A DNA stretch of 64,000 nt from Pseudacidovorax sp. RU35E (GCF_900156165.1 NZ_FTMY01000006.1:62001-126000); one strand, 5' to 3'; positions 18,512 through 29,919 are shown, numbered from the stretch's first letter. Notes: generated by a model from the letters alone, not told the origin. A program made the numbers and translations.

Positions 18512-19933
18512 ATGGCCCGCACGCTCTACGACAAGATCTGGGACGAGCACGTCGTCCACACCGAGGAAGACGGCACCGCCGTCCTCTACATCGATCGCCA
18601 TCTGGTGCATGAAGTGACCAGTCCGCAGGCCTTCGAAGGACTGCGCCAGACCGGACGCAAGCTGTGGCGCGTCAGCTCGGTGGTGGCCACTGCCGACCAC
18701 AACACGCCCACCACCGGCTGGGAGCGCGGCTACGACGGCATCGCCGATCCGATCAGCAAGGAACAGGTCACCACGCTGAACACCAACATCGAGGAGTTCG
18801 GCGCCGCCGCCTTCTTCCCTTTCCTGTCCAAGCGTCAGGGCATCGTGCACGTCATCGGCCCCGAGAACGGCGCCACGCTGCCGGGCATGACGGTGGTGTG
18901 CGGCGACAGCCACACTTCCACACATGGCGCTTTCGGCGCGCTGGCCCACGGCATCGGCACCAGCGAGGTCGAGCATGTGATGGCCACGCAGACACTGCTG
19001 GCCAAGAAGGCCAAGAACATGCTGGTCAAGGTCGAGGGCAAGTTGCCCCTGGGCTGCACCGCCAAGGACATCGTGCTGGCCATCATCGGCAGGATCGGCA
19101 CCGCGGGCGGCACCGGCTACACCATCGAATTTGCCGGCTCCGCCATCCGCGACCTGTCGATGGAAGGCCGCATGACGGTCTGCAACATGGCCATCGAGGG
19201 CGGCGCTCGCGCCGGCCTGGTGGCGGTGGACCAGAAGACCATCGACTATGTGAAGAACCGCCCGCTCGCGCCCAGCGGCGTGGAATGGGACCAGGCCGTC
19301 GCCTACTGGAAGACGCTGCATTCGGACCCGGACGCGAAGTTCGACACCGTGGTCGAACTCAACGCCGCCGAGATCAAGCCGCAGGTCACCTGGGGCACCT
19401 CGCCCGAGATGGTGCTGCCCATCGACGGCCGCGTGCCCGATCCGGACAAGGAAAAGGACGCCAACAAGCGCGGCGCCATCGAGCGTGCCCTGGCCTACAT
19501 GGGCCTGGAGCCCAACAAGGCGATGAACGACATCTTCGTCGACAAGGTGTTCATCGGCAGCTGCACCAACAGCCGCATCGAGGACATGCGCGAGGCCGCC
19601 ACGGTCGTCAAGAAGCTGGGCCAGAAGGTGGCCAAGAACATCAAGGTGGCCATGGTGGTGCCAGGCTCGGGCCTGGTGAAGGAACAGGCCGAGCGCGAAG
19701 GCCTGCACGAGGTGTTCAAGGCCGCCGGCTTCGAGTGGCGCGAGCCCGGCTGCTCGATGTGCCTGGCCATGAACGCCGACCGACTGGAGCCCGGCGAGCG
19801 CTGCGCCTCCACCAGCAACCGCAACTTCGAAGGCCGCCAGGGCGCGGGCGGACGCACCCACCTGGTGAGCCCGGCCATGGCCGCCGCCGCCGCCATCCGC
19901 GGCCACTTCGTCGACATCCGCACCATCGCCTGA
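18512..19933 (+). CDS. leuC: 3-isopropylmalate dehydratase large subunit LeuC
   Basis: With LeuD, isomerises 2- to 3-isopropylmalate in leucine synthesis; it holds a 4Fe-4S cluster. It has 473 residues. Aconitase-superfamily motifs include [20 protein letters not shown], the first cluster Cys in [17 protein letters not shown] and the pair in [14 protein letters not shown], then [20 protein letters not shown]. The start is the ATG at 18512 ([15 protein letters not shown]), the family N-terminus. Confidence 0.98.
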   Translation: MARTLYDKIWDEHVVHTEEDGTAVLYIDRHLVHEVTSPQAFEGLRQTGRKLWRVSSVVATADHNTPTTGWERGYDGIADPISKEQVTTLNTNIEEFGAAAFFPFLSKRQGIVHVIGPENGATLPGMTVVCGDSHTSTHGAFGALAHGIGTSEVEHVMATQTLLAKKAKNMLVKVEGKLPLGCTAKDIVLAIIGRIGTAGGTGYTIEFAGSAIRDLSMEGRMTVCNMAIEGGARAGLVAVDQKTIDYVKNRPLAPSGVEWDQAVAYWKTLHSDPDAKFDTVVELNAAEIKPQVTWGTSPEMVLPIDGRVPDPDKEKDANKRGAIERALAYMGLEPNKAMNDIFVDKVFIGSCTNSRIEDMREAATVVKKLGQKVAKNIKVAMVVPGSGLVKEQAEREGLHEVFKAAGFEWREPGCSMCLAMNADRLEPGERCASTSNRNFEGRQGAGGRTHLVSPAMAAAAAIRGHFVDIRTIA

Positions 19934-19950
19934 GCCAGGGAGCAGACACC

Positions 19951-20601
19951 ATGCAGAAATTCACCGTGCACAAGGGCCTCGTCGCACCGATGGACCGCGA
20001 GAACGTCGACACCGACGCGATCATCCCCAAGCAGTTCCTCAAGTCGATCAAGCGCACCGGCTTCGGCCCCAACCTGTTCGACGAGTGGCGCTACCTGGAC
20101 CATGGCGAGCCCGGCATGGACCCGGCCAGCCGCAAGCCCAACCCGGACTTCGTGCTGAACCAGCCGCGCTATCAGGGCGCCTCGGTGCTGCTGGCGCGCA
20201 AGAACTTCGGCTGCGGCTCCAGCCGCGAGCATGCGCCCTGGGCGCTGGACCAATACGGCTTCCGCGCCATCATTGCGCCGAGCTTTGCCGACATCTTCTT
20301 CAACAACAGCTTCAAGAACGGCCTGCTGCCCCTGGTGCTGCCCGAGGCCACCGTGGCCAAGCTGTTCGACGAGGTGTTCGCCTTCCCGGGCTATGAACTG
20401 ACCGTGGACCTGGACCGCCAGGTGGTCGTCAAGCCCGACGGCGAAGAGTTGCCCTTCGAGGTGCAGCCCTTCCGCCGCTACTGCCTGATGAACGGCCTGG
20501 ACGACATCGGCCTGACACTGCGCCACAAGGACAAGATCAAGGCCTTCGAGGCCGAGCGCCTTGCGGCCAAGCCCTGGCTTGCCCACCAGATGATCGCCTG
20601 A
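19951..20601 (+). CDS. leuD: 3-isopropylmalate dehydratase small subunit LeuD
   Basis: Swivel-domain partner of LeuC. The 216 residues include [20 protein letters not shown], the conserved [20 protein letters not shown] substrate loop and [16 protein letters not shown]. It starts at the ATG at 19951 after AGGGAG, 17 nt downstream of leuC. Confidence 0.98.
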   Translation: MQKFTVHKGLVAPMDRENVDTDAIIPKQFLKSIKRTGFGPNLFDEWRYLDHGEPGMDPASRKPNPDFVLNQPRYQGASVLLARKNFGCGSSREHAPWALDQYGFRAIIAPSFADIFFNNSFKNGLLPLVLPEATVAKLFDEVFAFPGYELTVDLDRQVVVKPDGEELPFEVQPFRRYCLMNGLDDIGLTLRHKDKIKAFEAERLAAKPWLAHQMIA

Positions 20602-20629
20602 CCATTTCTCTCCTACCGAAACACCACTT

Positions 20630-21700
<1,071 letters not shown>

Positions 21701-21744
21701 ACGGTGTGAACGCGGCGCCCGTCGGGCGTACGCGACGTCTGCTG

Positions 21745-21770
21745 CAAAACGGCCCTGTTGGGCCGTTTTG
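21745..21770 (+). terminator. terminator hairpin after leuB
   Basis: A perfect 11-bp stem CAAAACGGCCC / GGGCCGTTTTG with loop TGTT. The T-run is inside the 3' arm, giving a compact terminator 45 nt after leuB. It separates leuCDB from the asd leader that starts at about 21800. Confidence 0.8.
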
Positions 21771-21795
21771 CATGTAGGACGACACCGATGCGCGC

Positions 21796-21801
21796 TACAA
21801 T
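21796..21801 (+). promoter_or_regulatory. -10 box for the asd leader
   Basis: TACAAT is a near-consensus -10. A start site about 7 nt downstream would place the first base at or within 2 nt of the leader ATG at 21810, so the leader peptide would be translated from an almost leaderless mRNA. No convincing -35 is seen. Confidence 0.5.
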
Positions 21802-21809
21802 CGCGCCCC

Positions 21810-21911
21810 ATGTTTGTCGCCCGCCCGTTCGCCCTGAACACCGTGCCTGCCGCCCTGGCCAGCACCGCGCGCGCATCCATCACCAAAACCACGACGACCA
21901 TTAAGGGCTGA
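21810..21911 (+). CDS. putative Thr/Ile/Lys-rich leader peptide upstream of asd
   Basis: A 33-codon ORF starting ATG TTT GTC and ending in the run [10 protein letters not shown]-stop. Seven of the 33 residues are threonine, five of them in codons 25-30, with Ile and Lys alternating around them. Thr, Ile and Lys are all end products of the aspartate pathway whose second enzyme is encoded just downstream. This composition resembles the thr operon leader of E. coli in kind but not in sequence. The last three codons (AAG GGC TGA) are the outer 5' arm of a long hairpin. It has no visible Shine-Dalgarno. Function as a leader is inference. Confidence 0.55.
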   Translation: MFVARPFALNTVPAALASTARASITKTTTTIKG

Positions 21912-22011
21912 CCCAGCCTGGTTCGTCGCGCGTGCCTTCCCCCTGGCCCCGGACGAGCCAGGCGGGCCAGCCCCTTCGCCGCGGTCTTCTTTGTATGACT
22001 CTGAAAGGGCT
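21903..22011 (+). promoter_or_regulatory. candidate translational attenuator of asd
   Basis: Bases 21903-21927 pair with 21952-21976 in an almost continuous stem of about 23 bp. The inner 12 bp are GCCTGGTTCGTC (21916-21927) against GACGAGCCAGGC (21952-21963), then CCC/GGG, then AAGGGCTG against CAGCCC-C-TT. The stem contains the leader stop codon. AAGGGCT recurs at 22005-22011 as the asd ribosome-binding site. The 3' arm AGCCCCTT (21969-21976) can therefore pair either with the leader end or with the asd Shine-Dalgarno, but not both. No U-run follows, so control would act on translation rather than termination. Confidence 0.5.
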
Positions 22012-22017
22012 TTTGAA

Positions 22018-23148
22018 ATGAGCAAGTTGGTAGGTTTGGTCGGCTGGCGCGGCATGGTCGGCTCGGTCCTGATGGATCGCATGGTGGCCGAGAAGGATTT
22101 CGACCTGATCGAGCCGCTGTTCTTCTCCACCTCGAACGCCGGCGGCAAGGCACCCGCCATGGCCAAGAACGAGACCACGCTGCAGGATGCCTTCGACATC
22201 GCGCAGCTCAAGCGCTGCGAGATCATCATCACGGCCCAGGGCGGCGACTACACCACCGAAGTCTTTCCCAAGCTGCGCGCCGCTGGCTGGAACGGCCACT
22301 GGATCGACGCCGCCTCCACCCTGCGCATGAAGGACGACGCCGTCATCGTGCTCGACCCGGTCAACATGCCGATCATCAAGAACGCTTTGTCCGATGGCGG
22401 CCGCAACTGGATCGGCGGCAACTGCACCGTCAGCTGCATGCTGATGGGCGTCGGCGCGCTCTACAAGGCGGGTCTGGTCGAGTGGATGAGCACGCAGACG
22501 TACCAAGCGGCATCGGGCGGCGGCGCGCAGCACATGCGCGAGCTGCTGACGCAGTACGGCACGCTCTATTCGGAGGTGAAGTCCCTGCTGGATGATCCGA
22601 AGAGCGCCATCCTGGAGATCGACCGCCAGGTCATCGCCAGGCAGCGCAGCCTCTCTGGCGACGAGACGGCCAACTTCGGCGTGCCCCTGGGCGGTTCGCT
22701 GATCCCCTGGATCGACAAGGACCTGGGCAACGGCATGTCCAAGGAAGAGTGGAAGGGCATGGCCGAGACCAACAAGATCCTCGGCCAGGGCGAAGGCTTC
22801 GGCAGCGCTGCCGTGCCCGTGGATGGCTTCTGCGTGCGCGTGGGCGCCATGCGCTGCCACAGCCAGGCGCTGACCTTCAAGCTCAAGAAGGACGTGCCCT
22901 TGGCCGACATCGAGGCCATGATCGCGGCCGACAACGACTGGGTGAAGGTCGTGCCCAATACGCGTGAGGCCACCCTCAAGGACCTGACGCCCGTGGCTGT
23001 CACCGGCACGATGACCATTCCCGTCGGTCGGCTGCGCAAGATGGCGATGGGCCCTGAGTACCTGGGCGCCTTTACCATCGGCGACCAGCTGCTGTGGGGC
23101 GCTGCCGAGCCGCTGCGCCGCATGCTGCGCATCCTTTTGGACGCGTAA
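22018..23148 (+). CDS. asd: aspartate-semialdehyde dehydrogenase
   Basis: Reduces aspartyl phosphate to the semialdehyde, the branch point to lysine/diaminopimelate, threonine and methionine. It has 376 residues. The NADP loop [11 protein letters not shown] is at residues 8-18, the catalytic Cys136 lies in IGGNCTVSC, and [13 protein letters not shown] holds the conserved substrate Arg and His. It is the Gram-negative type. The start is the ATG at 22018, with AAAGGG 8 nt upstream; this site can be masked by the leader structure described at 21903-22011. Confidence 0.98.
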   Translation: MSKLVGLVGWRGMVGSVLMDRMVAEKDFDLIEPLFFSTSNAGGKAPAMAKNETTLQDAFDIAQLKRCEIIITAQGGDYTTEVFPKLRAAGWNGHWIDAASTLRMKDDAVIVLDPVNMPIIKNALSDGGRNWIGGNCTVSCMLMGVGALYKAGLVEWMSTQTYQAASGGGAQHMRELLTQYGTLYSEVKSLLDDPKSAILEIDRQVIARQRSLSGDETANFGVPLGGSLIPWIDKDLGNGMSKEEWKGMAETNKILGQGEGFGSAAVPVDGFCVRVGAMRCHSQALTFKLKKDVPLADIEAMIAADNDWVKVVPNTREATLKDLTPVAVTGTMTIPVGRLRKMAMGPEYLGAFTIGDQLLWGAAEPLRRMLRILLDA

Positions 23149-23189
23149 TCTAAAGATGCGTTGCCCCGCGGCAACGCGTAACTCAAAAG

Positions 23190-23234
23190 GGACTGCACCG
23201 GGCATGGCCGCCGGGTTCAGTCCGCCTTGTTTTT
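23190..23234 (+). terminator. terminator between asd and fimV
   Basis: GGACTG (23190-23195) pairs with CAGTCC (23218-23223), extended inward by ACC/GGT, and runs into TTGTTTTT. A second perfect 8-bp hairpin, GCGTTGCC / GGCAACGC (23158-23177), precedes it 10 nt after asd. The in-frame TTG at 23227 lies in this T-run, so it is rejected as the fimV start. Confidence 0.7.
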
Positions 23235-23289
23235 GGGCAATGCGAGTGTTAACGTCTACTTACATTTATCGGGCCTCGCCCGCGACAGC

Positions 23290-25977
23290 ATGACCAGACT
23301 CTCGCCGCCTGCCCAAGGCGCTGGGCGCGACACGGCCGCTTCGACGGCCGTTCGCCGTTTCCGCATCTCCTCCCTTGGTACGGCCGTGGTCGTGGCCTGC
23401 GGCCTGTGGTCGGCCCACGCGCACGCGCTGACGCTGGGCACGCTGAATGTCCTGTCGGCATTGGGCGAGCCGTTGCGTGCCGAAATCCAGGTCAGCGACG
23501 TGACCCCGGCCGAGGCGGCGAACCTGCAGGTCCGGCTGGCGGCGCCTCAAACCTTCCAGAGTGCAGGTCTGGCCTTCTCCGACGCCCTGCAAGGCATGCG
23601 CACCGCACTGCAGCGGCGGGCCGACGGCCTCTACGTGGTTCGGCTCGAAGGTCTGCGCCCCATCAACGATCCCTTCCTGGACCTGCTGATCGAGGCGAAT
23701 TCGCCGAGCGGCCGCCTCGTTCGCGATTACACGGCCTTGATCGATCCCCCTCAGAGCCGGGCGCCTGCCCCGCCTGCGGCCGTCGCGATCGACCGGCCCA
23801 TCACCGCGGCGCCTCCCAGCGCGCCGCAGCGAACGCCGCGTCCTTCGCCGCCCCCGGTGGAAGCTGCAGCGGCCAACCGCCCGGCGGTGAGCACCGAGCC
23901 CGGCAGCTCGCTCACCGCGCGTGCAGGCGATACCGCGGGGCGTATCGCAGCCGCGGCCAAGCCGGTGGATGTCTCGCTCGAGCAGATGCTGCTGGCCATG
24001 CTGCGCGCGAATCCCAGCGCCTTCGTCAATGGCAATGTCAATCGGCTGCGTGCCGGTGCCGTACTGCAGATGCCTTCGGCCGAAGCGGCCCGCACCACGC
24101 CGCCCGACGAAGCCCGCCGCACCATCGTGGCCCAGAGCCGCGACTTCAACAGCTACCGGCAGCGTCTTGCCGGCAACGCGCCTTCAATGAATGTCGAAGG
24201 CGCAGGGCGCCAGGCTTCAGGTGGACTGCAGGCCCGTGTGCAAGACCGGGCGGCGTCGGCCTCATCCGCGGACCGCTTGACCATTTCGCGCGGCAGCACG
24301 CCCGGGCAGGCCTCCTCCGAGGAACGGCTGGCGCAACAACGGCAGGCCCAGGAGTCCGGCAGCCGCGTGGCAGAGTTGTCCCGCAACATCGAGGAGCTCA
24401 ATCGCCTGCAAGGCGCGTCGGGCGCCGCCCCCGGTGGGGCTGCCCCAGCACCCGCGCCGGCTGCAGGCCCCTCGCCCGCGCCGGCTGCCGCACCCTCGGC
24501 AACCGCAGCCGGAGACACGGCAACGCCAGCGGCGGGGACTCCTTCCGCGGCGATGCCGGCATCCACCGCTTCGGCGCCCGCAGCGGCGTCTGGCCCATCG
24601 GGATCCGCATTGCCCGCAGCCCCCGCCTCCGCGGCGGTGAAGCCGGCACCTGCGCCGGCATCGCCACCGGCCAGGGAGGAAGAGCCCCGTTTCCTGGATT
24701 CGTTGCTGGGCAATCCGATGGTACTGGCAGCCGGTGGTGTCGTGCTTCTCCTGTTGCTGCTCGCCCTGCTGTCCCGCCGCCGTCGGCAGCAAACGAAGGA
24801 CGCGGCGGAGAGCCTGTTCCCGGAGAGCCTGCAGAAGGACTCCTACTTCGGCGGCTCCGGCGGCGCGACCGTCGACACCAAGGAGGACCACAGCGGCGCC
24901 TCCTCCCTCAACTACTCGCCCAGTCAGTTGGATGCGGGCGACGTGGATCCCGTGGCCGAGGCCGACGTGTACCTGGCATACGGCCGCGACCTGCAGGCAG
25001 AGGAGATCCTCAAGGAGGCGCTGCGTACCTCGCCGGATCGCACCAGCATTCAGCTCAAGCTGCTCGAAATCTATGCCCGCCGTCGCGATGCGCGGGCATT
25101 CGAGCAGCTGGCGCGCGAGTTGCACGCGCAGACGGACGGCAAGGGAGCGGATTGGCACCGCGCCCAGGAACTGGGTCGCGGCCTCGACCCGAGCAACGCG
25201 CTCTATCAGGGCGCGGGCCCGCTGTCGGTGCCAGATGGGGCTGGAAACGCTGCAACGTCGGCGGGCCTCGCTCCTGCAGCGGCCGCGTCGGGGCTTGGCG
25301 CGGCATCTGGCAGCGCATCGGCAGCGTCGCGCCCGGCGGAGGAGCCCAAGCCCCAGGCCTTCGTTCCCTCGGTGGCCCCGCTGGATTTCGACCTGGATCT
25401 GGACCTGCCGCCTGCACGCCCTGCGCCGGCCGCTCCGACGGCCGCACCGCCCTCTCCTTCCGTGTCCTCGCTGTTCCCGTCCGCGCTGGCTGACGACCCG
25501 CCGGCGGCCCCGTCCTATGCCGCCTCAGGCCCGAACTCCGGCTTGCGCGGCACGGCCGAGGAGCCCACCATCCCGGCGCCCCTGCGCGCCGCGCCGGCGG
25601 TCGATCTTGGCAATGATTTCGACACGGCACCTGCCGAGTTGGAGCCCATGGGTGGGTTCCGCCACGTCGGCGACGAGGTGCGCACCCAGCCCGCCACGCT
25701 GCATGCGCCGCTTGAAGGCTCGGACATCTTCAGTCGCGACTTCCATGCCTCACTCAACACGGCCGATACGCAGCCCATGGACCTGCCGCTGAGCATCGCC
25801 ACCGGCATCGACCCCGGGCCCGGCGAGAGCGCGGAAGCGGTCAAGCTGTCGCTTGCACGCGAACTGCACGCGTTGGGCGACCCCGAGGGCGCCCGCACAC
25901 TGCTGGAGGAACTCAGCGTCGAAAGCACGGGCTCCGTCCAGGCGGAGGCACGTCGGCTGCTGTCCGAACTGCGCTGA
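23290..25977 (+). CDS. fimV: FimV-type pilus-assembly / polar hub protein
   Basis: Inner-membrane protein that in relatives organises type IV pilus and polar proteins. From the ATG at 23290 it has 895 residues. A basic N-terminus and signal-like helix (about 26-46) lead into the FimV N-terminal domain (LGTLNVLSALGEPLRAEIQV). A LysM-like peptidoglycan domain spans about 208-265, a coiled coil about 345-375, then an Ala/Pro linker and a transmembrane helix (about 475-497). The cytoplasmic part has a TPR-like repeat (YLAYGRDLQAEEILKEALRT) and ends in the FimV C-terminal domain (KLSLARELHALGDPEGARTL). The start is uncertain as no good ribosome site is seen. Confidence 0.92.
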   Translation: MTRLSPPAQGAGRDTAASTAVRRFRISSLGTAVVVACGLWSAHAHALTLGTLNVLSALGEPLRAEIQVSDVTPAEAANLQVRLAAPQTFQSAGLAFSDALQGMRTALQRRADGLYVVRLEGLRPINDPFLDLLIEANSPSGRLVRDYTALIDPPQSRAPAPPAAVAIDRPITAAPPSAPQRTPRPSPPPVEAAAANRPAVSTEPGSSLTARAGDTAGRIAAAAKPVDVSLEQMLLAMLRANPSAFVNGNVNRLRAGAVLQMPSAEAARTTPPDEARRTIVAQSRDFNSYRQRLAGNAPSMNVEGAGRQASGGLQARVQDRAASASSADRLTISRGSTPGQASSEERLAQQRQAQESGSRVAELSRNIEELNRLQGASGAAPGGAAPAPAPAAGPSPAPAAAPSATAAGDTATPAAGTPSAAMPASTASAPAAASGPSGSALPAAPASAAVKPAPAPASPPAREEEPRFLDSLLGNPMVLAAGGVVLLLLLLALLSRRRRQQTKDAAESLFPESLQKDSYFGGSGGATVDTKEDHSGASSLNYSPSQLDAGDVDPVAEADVYLAYGRDLQAEEILKEALRTSPDRTSIQLKLLEIYARRRDARAFEQLARELHAQTDGKGADWHRAQELGRGLDPSNALYQGAGPLSVPDGAGNAATSAGLAPAAAASGLGAASGSASAASRPAEEPKPQAFVPSVAPLDFDLDLDLPPARPAPAAPTAAPPSPSVSSLFPSALADDPPAAPSYAASGPNSGLRGTAEEPTIPAPLRAAPAVDLGNDFDTAPAELEPMGGFRHVGDEVRTQPATLHAPLEGSDIFSRDFHASLNTADTQPMDLPLSIATGIDPGPGESAEAVKLSLARELHALGDPEGARTLLEELSVESTGSVQAEARRLLSELR

Positions 25978-25984
25978 TACTCCG

Positions 25985-26030
25985 GGCCGCGCGGGACCAC
26001 CCGAGGTGGTCCGCGCGGCCTTCTTCTTTT
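25985..26030 (+). terminator. intrinsic terminator after fimV
   Basis: A 16-bp stem with one bulged G (25985-26001 against 26005-26020), loop CGA, followed by TTCTTCTTTT. It begins 7 nt after the fimV stop. Confidence 0.92.
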
Positions 26031-26102
26031 CGCCATGCCCCTGCCGTCGCCTTTCCCCTCGACCGCCGTCCTACCTTCCCGCGCTGCAGGCGCTCCACGC
26101 GC

Positions 26103-26915
26103 ATGAGGATGGCCCTCGGCATCCGCTACAACGGTCGCGCCTATGACGGCTGGCAGAGCCAGCCTTCCGGCCGGACGGTGCAGGACCAGCTCGAACGCGC
26201 ACTGGAGCGCTTCGCGCTTCAGCGGATCGGCACGCTGTGCGCCGGTCGCACCGACGCGGGCGTGCACGGGTGGATGCAGGTGGTGCACTTCGATACCGAC
26301 GTCGAGCGTGTGCCCTTTTCCTGGGTACGCGGCCCTAACCGGTTCCTGCCAGAGGACATCGCCGTGCAATGGGCGCAGCTGGTGCCCGACAGCTTCCATT
26401 GCCGCGCCGCAGCGCGAGGGCGGCGCTACCGCTACGTGCTTTCCCAGTCGCCAGTCAGGCCCAGCCTGGACGCCGGCAAGGTGGGCTGGTCGATGCACCC
26501 GCTCGACGGCAACGCCATGCGCGCCGCGGCCGAACACCTGCTGGGCGAGCATGACTTCAGCTCCTTCCGCGCCTCGGCCTGCCAGGCCAAGTCGCCGGTC
26601 AAGACGGTGCGGCGCATCACCATCACGCGGGTCGGCGCGGCGGAGCGCTGCCGCTGGCTCTTCGACTTCGAGGCCGACGCCTTCCTGCACCACATGATCC
26701 GCAACATCATGGGCTGCCTGGTGCGTGTAGGCCAGGGCCATGCCACACCCGACTGGCTGCGAGAAGTGCGCGATGCGCGCAGCCGGCAGGCGGCGGCGCC
26801 TACCTTCGCAGCCGACGGGCTGTACTTCCTCGGCCCCATGTACGACGCCGCATGGGGGCTTCCGCCCGAGGTCACCATGGGCGTTGGGGCAGGCGCCTGC
26901 GGGGACCTGCCCTGA
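26103..26915 (+). CDS. truA: tRNA pseudouridine(38-40) synthase TruA
   Basis: Converts U38-U40 in tRNA anticodon arms to pseudouridine. It has 270 residues. The catalytic Asp51 lies in LCAGRTDAGVHG, and RAAARGRRYRYVLSQ and FLHHMIRNIMGCLVRVG are family motifs. It starts at the ATG at 26103, with a second ATG 6 nt on. Placement between fimV and trpF is normal for betaproteobacteria. Confidence 0.96.
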   Translation: MRMALGIRYNGRAYDGWQSQPSGRTVQDQLERALERFALQRIGTLCAGRTDAGVHGWMQVVHFDTDVERVPFSWVRGPNRFLPEDIAVQWAQLVPDSFHCRAAARGRRYRYVLSQSPVRPSLDAGKVGWSMHPLDGNAMRAAAEHLLGEHDFSSFRASACQAKSPVKTVRRITITRVGAAERCRWLFDFEADAFLHHMIRNIMGCLVRVGQGHATPDWLREVRDARSRQAAAPTFAADGLYFLGPMYDAAWGLPPEVTMGVGAGACGDLP

Positions 26916-26983
26916 ACACTGCCGGGCGGCCACCTCTGTCGCCAAACCACGCGCCGCGCCCTGTTCCTCTGCCCGCCCACGCC

Positions 26984-27676
26984 ATGACCACTTCGCCCCC
27001 CACCTTCCGCACCCGCATCAAGATCTGCGGCCTCACGCGCGAGCAGGACGTAGATGCGGCGGTGGACGCAGGAGCCGATGCGGTGGGCTTCGTGCTGTAT
27101 GCCAAAAGCCCGCGGGCCGTGACCGCGGAGCGCGCCGCCGAACTCGCCGGACGGCTGCCGCCTTTCGTGGTGCCGGTGCTGCTCTTCGTCAACGAGGCGC
27201 CGGATCGGGTGCAGGCAGCGCTGGCGGCCGTGCCAGGTTCCATGGCCCAGTTCCATGGCGACGAGACGCCTGAACTGTGCCGGCAATCCGCCGCCGAGGG
27301 TCGCCACCGCTGGCTGCGCGCCGCCCGCATCCCCCTGGGCGCGGCAGGGGCCGGCTTCGACCTCTTAAACTACGCGGCTCAATTTTTCCAGGCCAGCGCC
27401 ATCCTGCTCGACGCCCATGTCGACGGCTATGGCGGTGCCGGCAAGGTCTTCGATTGGTCACTCCTTCCAACCGCCGTCGACGCTCACCTCGTCTTGAGTG
27501 GTGGGCTCGCACCTGCAAACGTGGGCGATGGCATTGCGCTGCTGCGCCCGCGCTGCCGGTCGCTGTCGGTTGATGTGAGCTCGGGCGTTGAGACGGCCAA
27601 GGGCATCAAGGACGGCGACAAGATCCGCGAGTTCGTCGCCGCCGTCCGCGCGGCCGACGCGCTCCCCGCCCGCTGA
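26984..27676 (+). CDS. trpF: phosphoribosylanthranilate isomerase TrpF
   Basis: Amadori rearrangement in tryptophan synthesis. The 230-residue TIM barrel has the catalytic Cys15 in RIKICGLTREQD, the second active-site residue Asp143 in AILLDAHVDGYGGAGKVFDW, and the phosphate-binding VLSGGLAPANV and VDVSSGVE. It starts at the ATG at 26984; upstream in-frame starts would run into truA. It is followed 120 nt later by trpB. Confidence 0.97.
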   Translation: MTTSPPTFRTRIKICGLTREQDVDAAVDAGADAVGFVLYAKSPRAVTAERAAELAGRLPPFVVPVLLFVNEAPDRVQAALAAVPGSMAQFHGDETPELCRQSAAEGRHRWLRAARIPLGAAGAGFDLLNYAAQFFQASAILLDAHVDGYGGAGKVFDWSLLPTAVDAHLVLSGGLAPANVGDGIALLRPRCRSLSVDVSSGVETAKGIKDGDKIREFVAAVRAADALPAR

Positions 27677-27796
27677 GCCGGGGCCTTCGGGCCAACGGCT
27701 GCACCGTCAGGACACTGCGCGTCCTGACGACTGCCAACAAGACCCCCTCGTTCTGCCGGTGCCCAACTGTGCACCCGCGCCATCTTCACGATCGCC

Positions 27797-29059
27797 ATGA
27801 ACACACCCACCTATGCCCTGCCCGACGCCGCCGGCCACTTCGGCCCCTACGGCGGCAGCTTCGTCAGCGAGACGCTGACCCATGCCATCGCCGAACTGCG
27901 CGAGGCCTACGACCGCTACCGCGAGGACCCGGAGTTCCTCGCCGAATTCGCCTACGAGCTGAAGCACTTCGTCGGCCGGCCCTCGCCCATCTATCACGCG
28001 GCCCGCACCAGCCGTGAGCTGGGCGGCGCGCAGATCTACCTCAAGCGCGAGGATCTCAACCACACCGGCGCCCACAAGATCAACAACGTGATCGGCCAGG
28101 CCATGCTGGCGCGCCGCATGGGCAAGCCGCGCATCATTGCCGAGACCGGTGCCGGCCAGCACGGCGTGGCCACGGCCACCATCTGCGCCCGCTACGGGCT
28201 GGAATGCGTGGTCTACATGGGCAGCGAGGACGTCAAGCGCCAGAGCCCCAACGTCTACCGGATGAACCTGCTGGGCGCGCGCGTGGTGCCGGTCGAATCC
28301 GGCAGCCGCACGCTCAAGGACGCGCTCAACGAGGCCATGCGCGACTGGGTGACGAACGTGGAGAACACCTTCTACATCATCGGCACGGTGGCCGGCCCGC
28401 ACCCGTACCCGGCGATGGTGCGCGACTTCCAGACCGTGATCGGCAAGGAATGCATCGAGCAGATGCCGTCGATGCTCCCCGGCGAAGGCAGCCAGCCCGA
28501 CGTGGTGGTGGCCTGCGTGGGCGGCGGCAGCAATGCCATGGGCATCTTCCATCCCTACATCCCTTACGAGCAGGTGAAGCTGGTGGGAGTAGAAGCCGCC
28601 GGCGAGGGCCTGGACAGCGGCAAGCACTCGGCCTCGATTCAGCGCGGCAGTCCGGGCGTGCTACACGGCAACCGCACCTACATCCTGCAGAACGAGGACG
28701 GCCAGATCACCGAGACGCACAGCGTCAGCGCCGGCCTGGACTACCCCGGCGTGGGCCCCGAGCATGCCTACCTGGCCGACATCCGCCGCGCCGAGTACGT
28801 GGGCGTGACCGATGGCGAAGCGCTGGCCGCCTTTCACCACCTGTGCCGCGCCGAGGGCATCATCCCGGCGCTCGAATCCAGCCATGCGGTGGCCTATGCC
28901 ATGAAGCTCGCCAAGACGATGCGGCCCGACCAGTCCATCCTGGTCAACCTCTCCGGCCGGGGCGACAAGGACATCGGCACCGTGGCCGATCTGGCAGGCG
29001 TCGACTTCTACGACCGGCCCTCCATGCGCGGCCTGGCCGTGAAGGGGGGCAAGCAATGA
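27797..29059 (+). CDS. trpB: tryptophan synthase beta subunit TrpB
   Basis: PLP enzyme joining indole and serine. It has 420 residues. The PLP Lys94 lies in [11 protein letters not shown], the phosphate-binding loop is [12 protein letters not shown], and the substrate loop AETGAGQHG is intact. The stop overlaps the start of trpA in ATGA, ensuring coupled synthesis of the alpha2-beta2 complex. Confidence 0.98.
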   Translation: MNTPTYALPDAAGHFGPYGGSFVSETLTHAIAELREAYDRYREDPEFLAEFAYELKHFVGRPSPIYHAARTSRELGGAQIYLKREDLNHTGAHKINNVIGQAMLARRMGKPRIIAETGAGQHGVATATICARYGLECVVYMGSEDVKRQSPNVYRMNLLGARVVPVESGSRTLKDALNEAMRDWVTNVENTFYIIGTVAGPHPYPAMVRDFQTVIGKECIEQMPSMLPGEGSQPDVVVACVGGGSNAMGIFHPYIPYEQVKLVGVEAAGEGLDSGKHSASIQRGSPGVLHGNRTYILQNEDGQITETHSVSAGLDYPGVGPEHAYLADIRRAEYVGVTDGEALAAFHHLCRAEGIIPALESSHAVAYAMKLAKTMRPDQSILVNLSGRGDKDIGTVADLAGVDFYDRPSMRGLAVKGGKQ

Positions 29060-29919
29060 GCGCCGCGAACACCACGCCGGACAGCCGCCGCATCGCGTCC
29101 ACCTTCGCGCGTCTGGCGGGCGAAGGCCGCAAGGCGCTGATTCCTTATGTGACCGCCGGCTTCCCCCAGGCCGACATCACACCCGCGCTGATGCACGCCA
29201 TGGTCACCGCCGGCGCCGACGTGATCGAGCTGGGCGTGCCCTTTTCCGATCCGATGGCCGATGGTCCCGTGATCCAGAAGGCCGGCGAAGCTGCGCTGGC
29301 CATGGGGGTGGGCATGGCGCAGGTGCTGGCCATGGTGGCCGAGTTCCGCCGCGAGGACACCGGGACCCCCGTGGTGCTGATGGGCTATGCCAACCCGGTG
29401 GAGCGCTACGACCTCAAGCATGGCGCCGGCGCCTTCGTGCGCGACGCGGCGACAGCAGGCGTGGACGGCGTGCTGATCGTCGACTACCCGCCGGAGGAAT
29501 GCGAAGCCTTCGCCGCAGATCTGCGCGCGCACGGGCTGGACCTGATCTTCCTGCTCGCCCCCACCAGCACCGACGCGCGCATGGCGCAGGTGGCGCGCGT
29601 GGCCAGCGGCTACGTCTACTACGTTTCGCTCAAGGGCGTGACCGGTGCCGGCCACCTGGACACCGGTGCCGTCGAGCAGATGCTGCCGCGCATCCGCGAG
29701 CACGTGACAGTGCCCGTGGGCGTGGGCTTCGGCATCCGCGACGCACAGACGGCGCAGGCCGTCGGCCGCACGGCCGACGCGGTGGTGATCGGCACGCGGA
29801 TCATCCAGCTGCTGGAAGGCCAGCCGCGCGAAGCGGCACTGGCCGCGGCGGGCGATTTCCTGCGTGGCATCCGCGCCGCGCTGGATGCGCTGCCGGCCTC
29901 CGGGCCGAAAGCGGGATAA
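29056..29919 (+). CDS. trpA: tryptophan synthase alpha subunit TrpA
   Basis: Cleaves indole-3-glycerol phosphate. The 287 residues carry catalytic Glu58 and Asp69 in [19 protein letters not shown] and the phosphate-binding [12 protein letters not shown] near the C-terminus. It starts inside the trpB stop (ATGA). The N-terminus is about nine residues longer than that of E. coli. Confidence 0.98.
   Translation: MSAANTTPDSRRIASTFARLAGEGRKALIPYVTAGFPQADITPALMHAMVTAGADVIELGVPFSDPMADGPVIQKAGEAALAMGVGMAQVLAMVAEFRREDTGTPVVLMGYANPVERYDLKHGAGAFVRDAATAGVDGVLIVDYPPEECEAFAADLRAHGLDLIFLLAPTSTDARMAQVARVASGYVYYVSLKGVTGAGHLDTGAVEQMLPRIREHVTVPVGVGFGIRDAQTAQAVGRTADAVVIGTRIIQLLEGQPREAALAAAGDFLRGIRAALDALPASGPKAG

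Noticed and set aside
23227-23289. TTG start for fimV at 23227
   Set aside because: It lies in the T-run of the asd terminator; the ATG at 23290 is more plausible.
28204-29919. Plus-strand frame running from trpB into trpA
   Set aside because: The first part is out-of-frame trpB; only the trpA portion from 29056 is real.
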